Below, piece by piece: positions 1-7,697 of a stretch of 35,906 bases of DNA. The notes beneath the pieces are model-generated. The model saw only the letters and a list, made by a program, of their open reading frames with translations. It did no database searches and was not told where the DNA came from. This stretch comes from Lachnospiraceae bacterium UBA5895 (GTDB lineage Bacteria; Bacillota; Clostridia; Lachnospirales; Lachnospiraceae), in contig DJEP01000075.1 in assembly GCA_002431915.1 (NCBI GenBank), positions 3,226 to 39,131 of the forward strand. Direction: 5' to 3'. The position numbers and the translations under genes are program-made. Positions within the stretch are counted from its first letter, which is position 1, and each line of letters starts with the position of its first letter.

Positions 1-444
1 GAAGAAGCTGTGAAGCTCTACGAAGCAAAAGAAGCCGAGTTCCCCGAACCCGAAGCAATCCGTGAGCTGGAGCGTGTGGTTCTGCTCAAGGTCATTGACC
101 GTAAGTGGATGGATCACATCGACGACATGGAACAGCTGCGACAGGGCGTAGGCTTACAGGCTTACGGACAGAGAGATCCGCTGGTAGAGTACAAGATGAG
201 CGGTTACGAGATGTTCGATGAGATGACCCAGAACATCCGCGAAGAGACCGTCAGACTTCTGTTCCATATCAAGATTGAGCAGAAGGTAGAACGTGAGCAG
301 CAGGCACAGATTACCGGTACCAATAAGGATGATTCCCTGCCGAAGGGACCCGTAAAGCGTGAAAACGCTAAAATTTACCCCAATGATCCCTGTCCCTGCG
401 GAAGCGGTAAAAAATACAAGAACTGTTGCGGACGGAAAGCCTGA
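1..444 (+). CDS. secA: Preprotein translocase ATPase SecA, C-terminal part (5' end outside window)
   Basis: SecA is the motor ATPase that drives unfolded preproteins through SecYEG. Only about the last 147 codons are here; the reading frame is open to the first base, so the gene begins upstream. The segment up to about position 300 is the end of the helical scaffold/wing region, with the typical KVIDRKWMDHIDDMEQLRQG and RDPLVEYKMSGYEMF stretches. A polar linker follows, then the zinc-binding SEC-C tail with C-P-C-G-S-G-K-K-Y-K-N-C-C near the stop, which in the family contacts SecB or ribosomes. All metal-ligand cysteines are present, so the C terminus looks intact. The gene is followed by a structured repeat and then prfB, a common secA-prfB order in Clostridia. 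Confidence 0.96.
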   Translation, partial: EEAVKLYEAKEAEFPEPEAIRELERVVLLKVIDRKWMDHIDDMEQLRQGVGLQAYGQRDPLVEYKMSGYEMFDEMTQNIREETVRLLFHIKIEQKVEREQQAQITGTNKDDSLPKGPVKRENAKIYPNDPCPCGSGKKYKNCCGRKA

Positions 445-457
445 TGCTTTCTGACAA

Positions 458-548
458 CAGTCTGAAGACGGTGCGGCAGCGCAGACAGACGGTTAAGATA
501 CCTGGGTATCAAAGTCGGCGTTTTTTGCCCCCGGCATCATAATAATAA
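458..548 (+). repeat. Structured intergenic repeat, copy A (diverged)
   Basis: The stretch 508-541 matches the minus strand of 35817-35850 at 29 of 34 positions by hand alignment. It forms a stem GTCGG/CCGGC around a T-rich loop, with one G-T pair replacing the G-C/A-T form of the other copy. Upstream, 460-490 can fold as an outer GTCTG/CAGAC stem around an inner GTGC/GCGC stem. That resembles in shape, but not in sequence, the nested hairpin of the other copies. It begins 14 bases after the secA stop and could act as its transcript end or a processing site. Confidence 0.6.
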
Positions 549-581
549 AAAATACCAGAATAAGAAAGTGGGTGACGTTAA

Positions 582-1713
582 GTGGTTGAATTAGATCAGA
601 TGAAGACAGAAATTCTGTCCTACGAAACACCTTTAGCGGAAGTGAGGGATTCACTTTGACCTTGCTAACAAGGCAAAGCGAATCGAAGAAATGGAACGTG
701 AGATGGAGGCTCCCGGATTTTGGGATGACCCGGAGCGTTCCAACCAGAAAATGAAAGAACTGAAGAACCTGAAAGATACCGTGGGAGAGTGCGATAAGCT
801 TTCCACACAGTATGATGATATCCTGACCCTGATCGATATGGGATATGAGGAGAACGACGAGTCTCTGATTCCCGAGATCCGCGGGGAACTGGATGAATTT
901 ATTAAGGAGTTTGATGAACTGCGGATCAGTACCCTGCTGTCCGGAGAATATGACAAAAACAATGCGATATTAAAGCTCAATGCCGGTGCCGGCGGTACCG
1001 AGAGCTGTGACTGGTGCGGTATGCTGTATCGTATGTACACCCGCTGGGCGGAGCGCAAGGGCTTTACCATCGAGGTACTGGACTATCTCGATGGCGATGA
1101 GGCTGGAATCAAGTCGGTGACTTTCCAGGTCAACGGTCTGAATGCTTACGGTTATCTGAAGTCCGAGAAGGGAGTACACCGTCTGGTGCGTATTTCCCCA
1201 TTTAATGCACAGGGCAAGCGTCAGACATCCTTTGTATCTCTGGATGTTATGCCGGATATTGAGGAAGATCTAGATGTAGAGATCGATGAGAAGGATCTGC
1301 GTATCGATACTTATCGAAGCAGTGGCGCCGGTGGTCAGCATATTAACAAGACCTCCTCTGCCATCCGTATCACGCATATTCCTACGGGAACCGTGGTACA
1401 GTGTCAGAATGAACGAAGCCAGTTCCAGAATAAAGATAAGGCGATGCAGATGCTGAAAGCCAAACTGTATCTGCTGAAGCAGGAAGCAAATGTAGAGAAA
1501 CTGTCGGACATCCGTGGTGAGGTCAAGGAGATCGGCTGGGGTAACCAGATTCGTTCCTATGTATTACAACCTTACACGCTGGTTAAGGATCATCGTACCG
1601 ATGTGGAGACCGGCAACGTGGACGCAGTGCTGGACGGCGGACTGGATATCTTCATCAACGGCTATCTGAAATGGATCAGCGTACAGGGAGATAAGAAGAA
1701 TACAGAGAACTGA
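582..1713 (+). CDS. prfB: Peptide chain release factor 2 (RF2), programmed +1 frameshift
   Basis: RF2 releases nascent peptides at UGA and UAA. A short first frame starts at GTG 582 (MVELDQMKTEI...) and reads to CTT 654-656 followed by TGA 657-659. Skipping one base (T657) continues at GAC 658 into the long frame, which ends at 1713, so the product is join(582..656,658..1713), about 376 residues. This is the classic autoregulatory site: low RF2 favours the shift. A Shine-Dalgarno-like GAGGGA lies just before the site. Downstream are the stop-codon-recognition tripeptide SPF (in RISPFNAQGKRQTSF) and the catalytic GGQ (SSGAGGQHINKTS). The start is inferred from homologous RF2 N termini; a weak GGGTG lies about 10 bases upstream. 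A bidirectional terminator follows the stop. Confidence 0.95.
642..660 (+). promoter_or_regulatory. RF2 +1 programmed frameshift site
   Basis: The codons read GTG AGG GAT TCA CTT TGA C. The slippery CTT plus the in-frame TGA and following C match the known prfB recoding signal. The purine-rich SD-like element (GAGGG) sits one codon further from CTT than in the common AGG-GGG-TAT-CTT-TGA arrangement. Confidence 0.93.
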
Positions 1714-1720
1714 TAAGATG

Positions 1721-1775
1721 ACAAATAAAAACACATTCCGAAAGGCAGATGCCCCGGGAATGTGTTTTTATTTGT
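1721..1775. terminator. Bidirectional terminator between prfB and the DUF975 gene
   Basis: Perfect 19-base inverted arms (1721-1739 and 1757-1775) share a GGAATGTG core followed by T-rich sequence on both strands. It lies between two convergent genes. Confidence 0.9.
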
Positions 1776-1819
1776 ATGCAATGAAGCTAATACAGCTATG
1801 AACCGGCACAGCACTTTCG

Positions 1820-2587
1820 TTAACGGTGTTCGCCCTGCATCAGATCCAGGAAATACAAGGTCTGGGTCATGTTCATATAAGGCACCAGCCACAACGTTCC
1901 GATACCGAAGCTCAGCAGGCATAACAGTCCCAACGGCAGGAAGCTCAACTGTAGACAGAACAGCTCCCATTTATGCCCCTTCATAATGCGGAAGCTTAAT
2001 TTCATCAGTTCCGCAGCACTGTACCGGGGAAAATCCAGTAACAGGTAGTAGGACTGGGACAAGCCCAAAGCCAGCGGAACATAAATACACATACCGATGA
2101 TCATGAGCACAATACACAGGATTGCCATGGTAACGGCATCATACCCTTTTCCTGACCGCAGAAGAAAATAGCAGATATCAAACGGAAGGGTACATAACGT
2201 ATTCAGCAGGATCAATACTGCGGAGATCCCCAATGATTTTTTAAATAAATACTGGAAGCCGTAGAACAGATTCGCTACAGTAGCGGGTCTGCTGCAGGCG
2301 GTATTCAGATAGAACAAAGTAATACCTGTCTGGAATACTCCGGCGAAGATGGACAGCAGAGTGGTGCAGGCGATCAGCAGGAGATATTCCGTCAGGGAAG
2401 TATCACCGCTTTCCCCCATGAGAACCCTTACGGTAACAATCATGGAAAAGGTCATGCTGACGGCAAAACTGAGAGAAAATACGATCAAACCGCGGCAGAT
2501 GGACAACAGGATCGCATTGCCGTAATGTCCGGACATCTGATCCCGGGCTTTTTCTTTGAGCGCTGCTCTGGATGGATATTGTAACAT
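1820..2587 (-). CDS. DUF975 family integral membrane protein
   Basis: A protein of 255 residues with about five to six hydrophobic segments. It begins with the MLQYPSRAALKEKARDQMSGHYG type of N terminus seen in DUF975 proteins, and the late SFRIMKGHKWELFCLQLSFL segment is also typical of that family. Its function is not known; members are small polytopic membrane proteins common in Clostridia and lactobacilli. The start at 2587 has AAAGAGG about 8 bases upstream. It lies 92 bases downstream of another small membrane gene on the same strand and may share its transcript, although a separate promoter is also possible. Family assignment is from memory of its sequence signature. Confidence 0.8.
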   Translation of the reverse strand: MLQYPSRAALKEKARDQMSGHYGNAILLSICRGLIVFSLSFAVSMTFSMIVTVRVLMGESGDTSLTEYLLLIACTTLLSIFAGVFQTGITLFYLNTACSRPATVANLFYGFQYLFKKSLGISAVLILLNTLCTLPFDICYFLLRSGKGYDAVTMAILCIVLMIIGMCIYVPLALGLSQSYYLLLDFPRYSAAELMKLSFRIMKGHKWELFCLQLSFLPLGLLCLLSFGIGTLWLVPYMNMTQTLYFLDLMQGEHR

Positions 2588-2622
2588 AGAAAGCCTCTTT
2601 TCTTTTATTTATTTCAATTTTA

Positions 2623-2651
2623 ACTATATTCGTTTTCAGCGGTTCCCGCAA
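2623..2651 (-). promoter_or_regulatory. Putative sigma-A promoter for the DUF975 gene
   Basis: On the minus strand, TTGCGG (2646-2651) and TATAGT (2623-2628) are separated by 17 bases. It lies between the two membrane-protein genes. Confidence 0.5.
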
Positions 2652-2679
2652 CGGAAGCCTCGAAAAACGTTATCGCATC

Positions 2680-3060
2680 TTACAGATAAGACTGCCAGAA
2701 TTCTTCCATGCTGACACCGTACATCTGTCGGTACATCTGATCTAGCATATTCATATAAGCAGGATCGGTGAATACCGTAACAATACTGCTGACAGTGATG
2801 AAAATACCGAGAGCAAGTCCAACGCAGGACAGCCAGATTCCCGCGACACACATGCTGCTCATGTGCTGTCCCTTTTTCCTGGTCAGCATTGCGAAGAGGA
2901 TACCGAGAGCGCCGGCGGGAATGGCTAATATGCCGGTACAACACATGACCAAAGAGCAGATACCGCAGACCATGGAAGCAATCGACAATCCTCTGTATTT
3001 TGGATCAACCTGTGGCATATTCTGATTCATTTCGTTATTCTGATTCTGATAATAATCCAT
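2680..3060 (-). CDS. DUF4190-like small membrane protein
   Basis: A 126-residue protein. It has an Asn/Gln/Met-rich cytosolic head (DYYQNQNNEMNQNMPQVDPKYRG), then two hydrophobic segments around a short loop with TRKKGQHMSSM, the layout of the DUF4190 family. The polar C-terminal tail (MLDQMYRQMYGVSMEEFWQSYL) is probably cytosolic. The frame is open to 3147, but the start at 3060 is preferred. It has GAGG at good spacing, and a promoter at 3119-3147 would place transcription start near 3112. Function unknown; proteins of this type are often small, abundant envelope proteins. Confidence 0.75.
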   Translation of the reverse strand: MDYYQNQNNEMNQNMPQVDPKYRGLSIASMVCGICSLVMCCTGILAIPAGALGILFAMLTRKKGQHMSSMCVAGIWLSCVGLALGIFITVSSIVTVFTDPAYMNMLDQMYRQMYGVSMEEFWQSYL

Positions 3061-3118
3061 AAGAATCCTCATTTCCGAACGGATGAATGACTTTTTACGT
3101 TTTCCGTTCATATAAATT

Positions 3119-3147
3119 ACTGTACCATTTTTCGGTAGAATAAGCAA
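3119..3147 (-). promoter_or_regulatory. Putative sigma-A promoter for the DUF4190-like gene
   Basis: On the minus strand, TTGCTT (3142-3147) and TACAGT (3119-3124) are separated by 17 bases. Expected transcription start is near 3112, about 50 bases before the start codon. Confidence 0.6.
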
Positions 3148-3167
3148 ATGAAATAAAAATTAAAACA

Positions 3168-3196
3168 TTGAGAAAACTTCGGATTTCCAGTATAAT
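3168..3196 (+). promoter_or_regulatory. Sigma-A promoter of tex
   Basis: TTGAGA (3168-3173), a 17-base spacer and a perfect TATAAT (3191-3196), followed by AGGAGG (3234-3239) and the tex start at 3244. It is divergent from the DUF4190-like gene promoter. Confidence 0.85.
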
Positions 3197-3243
3197 AAAT
3201 CCATGCGCAAAACGAAAATGACAATCAGTCATCAGGAGGAACT

Positions 3244-5637
3244 ATGGATATTATACAGAAAATCAAAGAAGAACTTCAGGTAGAAAAATGGCAGGTAGAA
3301 GCGGCTGTAAAGCTGATCGATGAAGGGAATACCATCCCTTTCATCTCCCGTTACCGTAAAGAGGTCACCGGATCTCTGAACGATGAGCAGCTGCGTAATC
3401 TCGATGAGAGACTGACCTATCTGAGAAGTCTGGAAGATAAAAAAGAGCAGGTACTGAAAAGTATCGAGGAACAGGGGAAGCTCACCGATGAGTTAAAGGA
3501 GAAAATTCTGGCAGCCCAGACACTGGTGGTGGTAGAGGATCTGTATCGTCCCTATCGTCCCAAGAGAAAGACCCGCGCCAGCATTGCTAAGGAGAAGGGA
3601 CTGGAGCCTCTGGCAGAGTATATTCTGCGTCAGGATGCAACAGAGCCGGTGCTTGCGGAAGCAGCAAAATATGTTTCTGCGGAAAAAGAAGTAAAGACCC
3701 CGGAGGAAGCCTTACAGGGGGCGCAGGATATTATTGCCGAGATGATTTCCGACGATGCGGATCATCGTCTTTACATCCGTAATATCACCGTAGAGGAAGG
3801 CATTGTGACCAGTACGGCGAAGGATGAGAAGACCCAGAGTGTCTACGAGATGTATTACAATTTTGAAGAGCCTGTGAAGAAGATTGCAGGTCACAGAGTA
3901 CTGGCATTGAACCGGGGTGAGGCAGAAAAAGTACTGACTGTAAAAGTCAATGCACCGGAAGAGAGAATTTTGCGTTATCTGGAGAAAAAACTGATCACGA
4001 AAGACAACGAATATACCACACCGGTAATCCGGGCGGCAATAGAGGATAGTTATGATCGTTTAATAGCACCTGCTATTGAAAGAGAGATCCGCAACGATCT
4101 GACAGAAAAGGCAGAGGACGGAGCCATCAATGTATTCGGTAAGAATCTGGAGCAGCTGCTGTTGCAGCCGCCTATCACAGGTAAAGTAGTCTTAGGCTGG
4201 GATCCCGCGTTCCGTACCGGTTGTAAGCTGGCTGTAGTGGATGCCACCGGAAAGGTGCTGGATACTAAGGTAATCTATCCCACTGCACCGCAGAATAAGG
4301 TGGAAGAGTCCAAAGCGGAATTGAAAAAGTTAATTAAAAAATATAATGTGGATCTAATTTCCGTAGGCAACGGTACGGCATCCAGAGAATCCGAGCAGGT
4401 GATCGTGGAACTGTTGAAGGAGCTGGACCGCCCGGTACAGTATGTGATCGTCAACGAGGCAGGTGCTTCCGTATACTCTGCAAGTAAACTGGCGACAGAA
4501 GAGTTTCCAAATTTTGATGTGGGACAGCGAAGCGCCGCGTCCATTGCCAGAAGACTGCAGGATCCCCTGGCGGAGCTGGTGAAGATTGATCCCAAGTCCA
4601 TCGGTGTCGGTCAGTACCAGCATGATATGAACCAGAAGAAATTGAGCGATGCCCTGAACGGTGTGGTAGAGGACAGTGTAAATAAAGTAGGTGTGGATCT
4701 GAATACCGCATCCGCCTCTCTTCTGGAATATGTCTCCGGCATTAACAAGACCATTGCAAAAAATATCGTGGATTACAGAGAAAATAACGGGCGTTTTGTC
4801 AGCAGAAAGCAGTTGTTAAAGGTGCCGAAGCTGGGACCTAAGGCGTATGAGCAGTGTGCCGGTTTCTTAAAAATCCTGGATGGCAAGAATCCGCTGGATG
4901 CCACCAGTGTTCATCCGGAATCCTATGAAGCAGCGGAACAGCTGATGGAGAAGCTGGGACTGACTATGGAAGATATCAAGGAAGCTCAGAAGCAGGCGGC
5001 AGCGAAAAAAGCTTCCGGCAAGAGTAGTGCGGCGCAGGAGAGCGGAAAGACCGGTGCAAATAATGCAGCGAAGAAGCGGGAAGAGCAGAAGAGTAAGGCA
5101 GTAAGAGTGCATAATACCAACACCGCTATGGGTAAGGCTTTGGCTGCGGCCATGAGCGGCGTAACTTTCGACAATTCCGCAGAAGCTTCTGCAAAGAAAA
5201 CTGCTCCTGCAGTGCAGAATGCAGCGAATGATGAAAAAGATATTTCCGGACTGGAGAAGCGCATTAAAAATAAGAAGCTTTTGGCAGAAGAGCTTGGCAT
5301 CGGTGAGATCACCCTGACAGATATTCTGAAAGAGCTGGAGAAGCCCGGCAGAGATCCCAGAGACGATATGCCAAAGCCGATCCTGCGTAGTGATGTGCTG
5401 GATATGAAGGATTTGGAGCCCGGTATGATCTTAAAAGGAACTGTGCGTAATGTCATTGACTTTGGTGTGTTCGTGGATATCGGTGTCCATCAGGACGGAC
5501 TGGTGCATATTTCACAGATCACCGACCGTTACATCAAGCATCCCTTAGAGGCAGTCAGCGTCGGCGATATCGTGGATGTGCAGGTGTTGACCGTAGATGT
5601 GGCGAAGAAGCGCATCGGTCTGACCATGAAGATTTGA
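3244..5637 (+). CDS. tex: RNA-binding transcriptional accessory protein Tex
   Basis: Tex is a cytosolic nucleic-acid-binding protein linked to transcription and RNA turnover. In order: an N-terminal helical region with IPFISRYRKEVTGSLNDEQL and VEDLYRPYRPKRKTRA; a YqgF/RNase H-like domain at about residues 312-440 (VLGWDPAFRTGCKLAVVD); helix-hairpin-helix motifs at about 480-545 (NTASASLLEYVSGI, VPKLGPKAYEQCAGFL); and a C-terminal S1 domain at about 722-797 (PGMILKGTVRNVIDFGVFVD). At 797 residues it is longer than the usual 715-730. The extra length is an Ala/Lys/Ser-rich, probably disordered insertion at about residues 578-665, between the HhH region and the pre-S1 segment. It has its own strong promoter and an AGGAGG site. 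Confidence 0.96.
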   Translation: MDIIQKIKEELQVEKWQVEAAVKLIDEGNTIPFISRYRKEVTGSLNDEQLRNLDERLTYLRSLEDKKEQVLKSIEEQGKLTDELKEKILAAQTLVVVEDLYRPYRPKRKTRASIAKEKGLEPLAEYILRQDATEPVLAEAAKYVSAEKEVKTPEEALQGAQDIIAEMISDDADHRLYIRNITVEEGIVTSTAKDEKTQSVYEMYYNFEEPVKKIAGHRVLALNRGEAEKVLTVKVNAPEERILRYLEKKLITKDNEYTTPVIRAAIEDSYDRLIAPAIEREIRNDLTEKAEDGAINVFGKNLEQLLLQPPITGKVVLGWDPAFRTGCKLAVVDATGKVLDTKVIYPTAPQNKVEESKAELKKLIKKYNVDLISVGNGTASRESEQVIVELLKELDRPVQYVIVNEAGASVYSASKLATEEFPNFDVGQRSAASIARRLQDPLAELVKIDPKSIGVGQYQHDMNQKKLSDALNGVVEDSVNKVGVDLNTASASLLEYVSGINKTIAKNIVDYRENNGRFVSRKQLLKVPKLGPKAYEQCAGFLKILDGKNPLDATSVHPESYEAAEQLMEKLGLTMEDIKEAQKQAAAKKASGKSSAAQESGKTGANNAAKKREEQKSKAVRVHNTNTAMGKALAAAMSGVTFDNSAEASAKKTAPAVQNAANDEKDISGLEKRIKNKKLLAEELGIGEITLTDILKELEKPGRDPRDDMPKPILRSDVLDMKDLEPGMILKGTVRNVIDFGVFVDIGVHQDGLVHISQITDRYIKHPLEAVSVGDIVDVQVLTVDVAKKRIGLTMKI

Positions 5638-5642
5638 GACCG

Positions 5643-5682
5643 GGATTGTGGGAGTGCGTAGCACGGAGCAATCCGTAGGCAT
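5643..5682 (+). repeat. Structured intergenic repeat, copy C (nested hairpin part)
   Basis: It matches the minus strand of 35849-35888 at 38 of 40 bases. It folds as an outer stem GGATTGT (5643-5649) with GCAATCC (5668-5674) and an inner stem GTGC/GCAC (5654-5657, 5661-5664). It starts five bases after the tex stop. The second hairpin of the repeat is absent and an ordinary terminator stands in its place. Confidence 0.85.
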
Positions 5683-5688
5683 AAGAAG

Positions 5689-5718
5689 ACAGGGACAGCA
5701 GATAACGGCTGTCCCTGT
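5689..5718. terminator. Terminator between convergent tex and ribU
   Basis: An 11-base perfect stem, ACAGGGACAGC (5689-5699) with its complement at 5708-5718, then TTTT on the plus strand. Confidence 0.8.
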
Positions 5719-5732
5719 TTTGGCTTCATCAA

Positions 5733-6470
5733 TTATGCTCTGTGCCCGGTCTTGATAATGGGGCTTAAAGGTTTGTAGATTAATAAAGTAACGATAGATA
5801 CCAGCGTTCCTTTGATGAGATTCATGGGAGCCACACATGCCACCACGAAACTTACGATGCTGCCTTCCTTTGCCAGCGGATTGACCTCGGTTCCCATAGC
5901 CAGGATGGCATCCAGGGGCATCCCGTAGAACTTGGAGAAAGCGGGAAGCAGATATACGGCATTGAATGCGGTGCCGAAGATCGTCATGACCAAAGTACCG
6001 GCGATGCAGGCGATGACGGCATTTTTCTTCGTCTTCTTAAAAGAATATACGGCGGAAGCCGGCAGGATCAGGCTGCATCCTACCACGAAGTTCGCCAGAT
6101 CTCCGATGAAAGCGGTGGAGGTACCCTTCACACAGAGCTTCAGCAGGATCTTCACAAATTCCATCATGACGCCGGCTACAGGACCGAAGGCGAAAGAACC
6201 AATTAAGATCGGCAGTTCACTGAAGTCCATTTTATAGAAGCCGGGGGCGAAAAAGATGGGGAAGTCCAACACATGCAGGATCATGGCGATGGCGGAGAAC
6301 ATACCGATCATGGCCAGTTTCCTCGTATTGAAGATTGGCTCCGAGATACCGTTTTTCTTCTGAGCACCCTTTTCCAGCGCTACTGCCACCAGGAAACACC
6401 CCACGATGACAGCCAGGAAGATTACGACATAAGCTACATTTTCAGTTACGGTTTGCAATAATTTGTTCAT
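5733..6470 (-). CDS. ribU: Riboflavin ECF transporter substrate-binding (S) component RibU
   Basis: The membrane S component that binds riboflavin and works with the shared energising module EcfA/A'/T, not encoded here. Residues from about 50 on carry the RibU signature: RKLAMIGMFSAIAMILHVLDF, then FFAPGFYKMDFSELPILIGSFAFGPVAG, then a K-x-x-KG region (KILLKLCVKGTSTAFIGDLANF). About six hydrophobic segments are visible. At 245 residues it is longer than typical RibU (about 190-210). An extra hydrophobic segment at residues 12-34 followed by a charged linker accounts for this. AGGAG precedes the start. The upstream FMN riboswitch independently supports a riboflavin role and predicts shut-off when FMN is plentiful. 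Confidence 0.92.
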   Translation of the reverse strand: MNKLLQTVTENVAYVVIFLAVIVGCFLVAVALEKGAQKKNGISEPIFNTRKLAMIGMFSAIAMILHVLDFPIFFAPGFYKMDFSELPILIGSFAFGPVAGVMMEFVKILLKLCVKGTSTAFIGDLANFVVGCSLILPASAVYSFKKTKKNAVIACIAGTLVMTIFGTAFNAVYLLPAFSKFYGMPLDAILAMGTEVNPLAKEGSIVSFVVACVAPMNLIKGTLVSIVTLLIYKPLSPIIKTGHRA

Positions 6471-6512
6471 TTCAGAACTCCTTTCCTATGTGAAAATTCA
6501 AGGAAAGCCTTC

Positions 6513-6546
6513 AAAAAAAGCCCCGGAATCCAAAGACTTCCGGGGC
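6513..6546 (-). terminator. Riboswitch-controlled terminator upstream of ribU
   Basis: On the minus strand a perfect 9-bp stem GCCCCGGAA/TTCCGGGGC (6538-6546 with 6520-6528) is followed by seven T's. It lies between the FMN aptamer and the ribU start, as expected for a transcription-attenuating FMN riboswitch. Confidence 0.9.
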
Positions 6547-6577
6547 GTAGGTATCACAAAAAGAACATAAGTGACAC

Positions 6578-6710
6578 GTCTTCTTTCATCCAGACTGTAC
6601 TGTTGGTTCCGGATTTACACCGGATCAGCCGCAGAAAGTATCTGCGGGTCGCGGACTTAAGGATAACCTATTACCGCCAGTAGGGAATTGCACCCAACCC
6701 TGAAGAACTT
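6578..6710 (-). ncRNA. FMN riboswitch (RFN element)
   Basis: Read on the minus strand, the conserved RFN blocks appear in order: CTTCAGGG...GGGTGCAATTCCC, TACTGGCGGTAAT, CCGCGACCCGC, then GATCCGGTGTAAATCCGGA, ACCAACAGTACAGTCTGGATG and GAAAGAAG. These match the family consensus closely. The edges are approximate. It should bind FMN and allow the downstream terminator to form, lowering ribU expression. Confidence 0.95.
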
Positions 6711-6724
6711 TACCTTATGAACGG

Positions 6725-6753
6725 AATATAACACTTTGTGAAATAAAAGTCAA
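6725..6753 (-). promoter_or_regulatory. Sigma-A promoter of the ribU riboswitch transcript
   Basis: On the minus strand, TTGACT (6748-6753), a 17-base spacer and TATATT (6725-6730), directly upstream of the FMN aptamer. Confidence 0.8.
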
Positions 6754-6837
6754 TATAGAAAATCTTTAGAATTTTCCCAATATTTTTTTCGGATTTCTCT
6801 GATAGAGTATCTGGTATCGGAATACATATAAAAGGTG

Positions 6838-6865
6838 TTGACACTTCAAAATATTATTGTATTAT
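6838..6865 (+). promoter_or_regulatory. Putative promoter of the MacB-type export operon
   Basis: TTGACA (6838-6843), a 16-base spacer and TATTAT (6860-6865), about 65 bases before the ATPase start. Confidence 0.65.
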
Positions 6866-6928
6866 GCAAATAGTACAATGACACAATTGAACGAGGTCAT
6901 ATCTGTTAGAAATGGGAGTATGTGAGAA

Positions 6929-7648
6929 ATGAGTGCGTTAGTAGAGATCAAAGATGTATGTAAGGTCTACAATCCGGGGGAAAATGAAGTGCGTGCCCTG
7001 GATCATGTCAGTCTGACCATCAACGAACAGGAATTTGTGGCAATCATCGGACATTCAGGAAGTGGAAAATCCACGCTGATGAATATGCTGGGCTGTCTGG
7101 ACGTGCCCACCAGCGGAGAATACTGGCTGCACGGACAGGACGTGTCGGCGCTGACCGATGATGAACTGTCCGACATCCGGAACCGGGAGATCGGATTTAT
7201 CTTTCAGGGATTTAATCTGATTCCCAATCTGACGGCGCTGGAAAATGTGGAGCTGCCGCTGATCTACCGGGGTGTTGCAAGAAGTACGCGGGAAGAATTA
7301 TCCAGAGAAGCTTTAAAAAAAGTAGGTCTGGAACATCGTATGGATCATAAGCCTTCGGAGATGTCCGGCGGTCAGCAGCAGAGAGTGGCAATTGCCAGAG
7401 CCATAGCCCAGGCACCACCGGTGATCCTGGCGGATGAGCCTACCGGTAACCTGGATTCCAATTCCACGAAGGAAATCATGGACATCCTGAAGGGATTACA
7501 TAGCGAAGGAAGAACCGTTATTCTGATCACACATGATAATGAGATCGCCGCACAGGCGAAGCGGGTGATCAAGATCAGGGACGGGAAAGTGGAATCCGAT
7601 TCCGGTCAGACTGTTCCGGCGGAGGAACTGCAAATGACAGACGTGTAG
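6929..7648 (+). CDS. ABC transporter ATP-binding protein, MacB/LolD type
   Basis: The cytosolic nucleotide-binding subunit of an export-type or mechanotransmission ABC system. At 239 residues it is a standard length. Walker A is GHSGSGKST (about residues 40-48), the Q-loop FQGFNLIPNLTALENVELPL, the signature MSGGQQQRVAIARAIA, Walker B VILADEPTGNLD and the H-loop ILITHD, all intact. It leads an operon with a membrane-fusion protein and a FtsX/MacB-type permease. This three-gene set in Gram-positives resembles YknXYZ and exports peptides or other toxic compounds; the substrate cannot be read from sequence. GGGAG lies about 11 bases before ATG. Confidence 0.93.
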   Translation: MSALVEIKDVCKVYNPGENEVRALDHVSLTINEQEFVAIIGHSGSGKSTLMNMLGCLDVPTSGEYWLHGQDVSALTDDELSDIRNREIGFIFQGFNLIPNLTALENVELPLIYRGVARSTREELSREALKKVGLEHRMDHKPSEMSGGQQQRVAIARAIAQAPPVILADEPTGNLDSNSTKEIMDILKGLHSEGRTVILITHDNEIAAQAKRVIKIRDGKVESDSGQTVPAEELQMTDV

Positions 7649-7697
7649 TGTGAAAGTATGAAAAGCATGAAATAGAAAGGATCATGAGTGAAGGATC

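Noticed and set aside
651..659. A nonsense mutation or sequencing frameshift in prfB
   Set aside because: The TGA is at the known RF2 recoding site with CTT before and C after it, and the +1 frame continues directly into RF2, so it is regulation and not damage.
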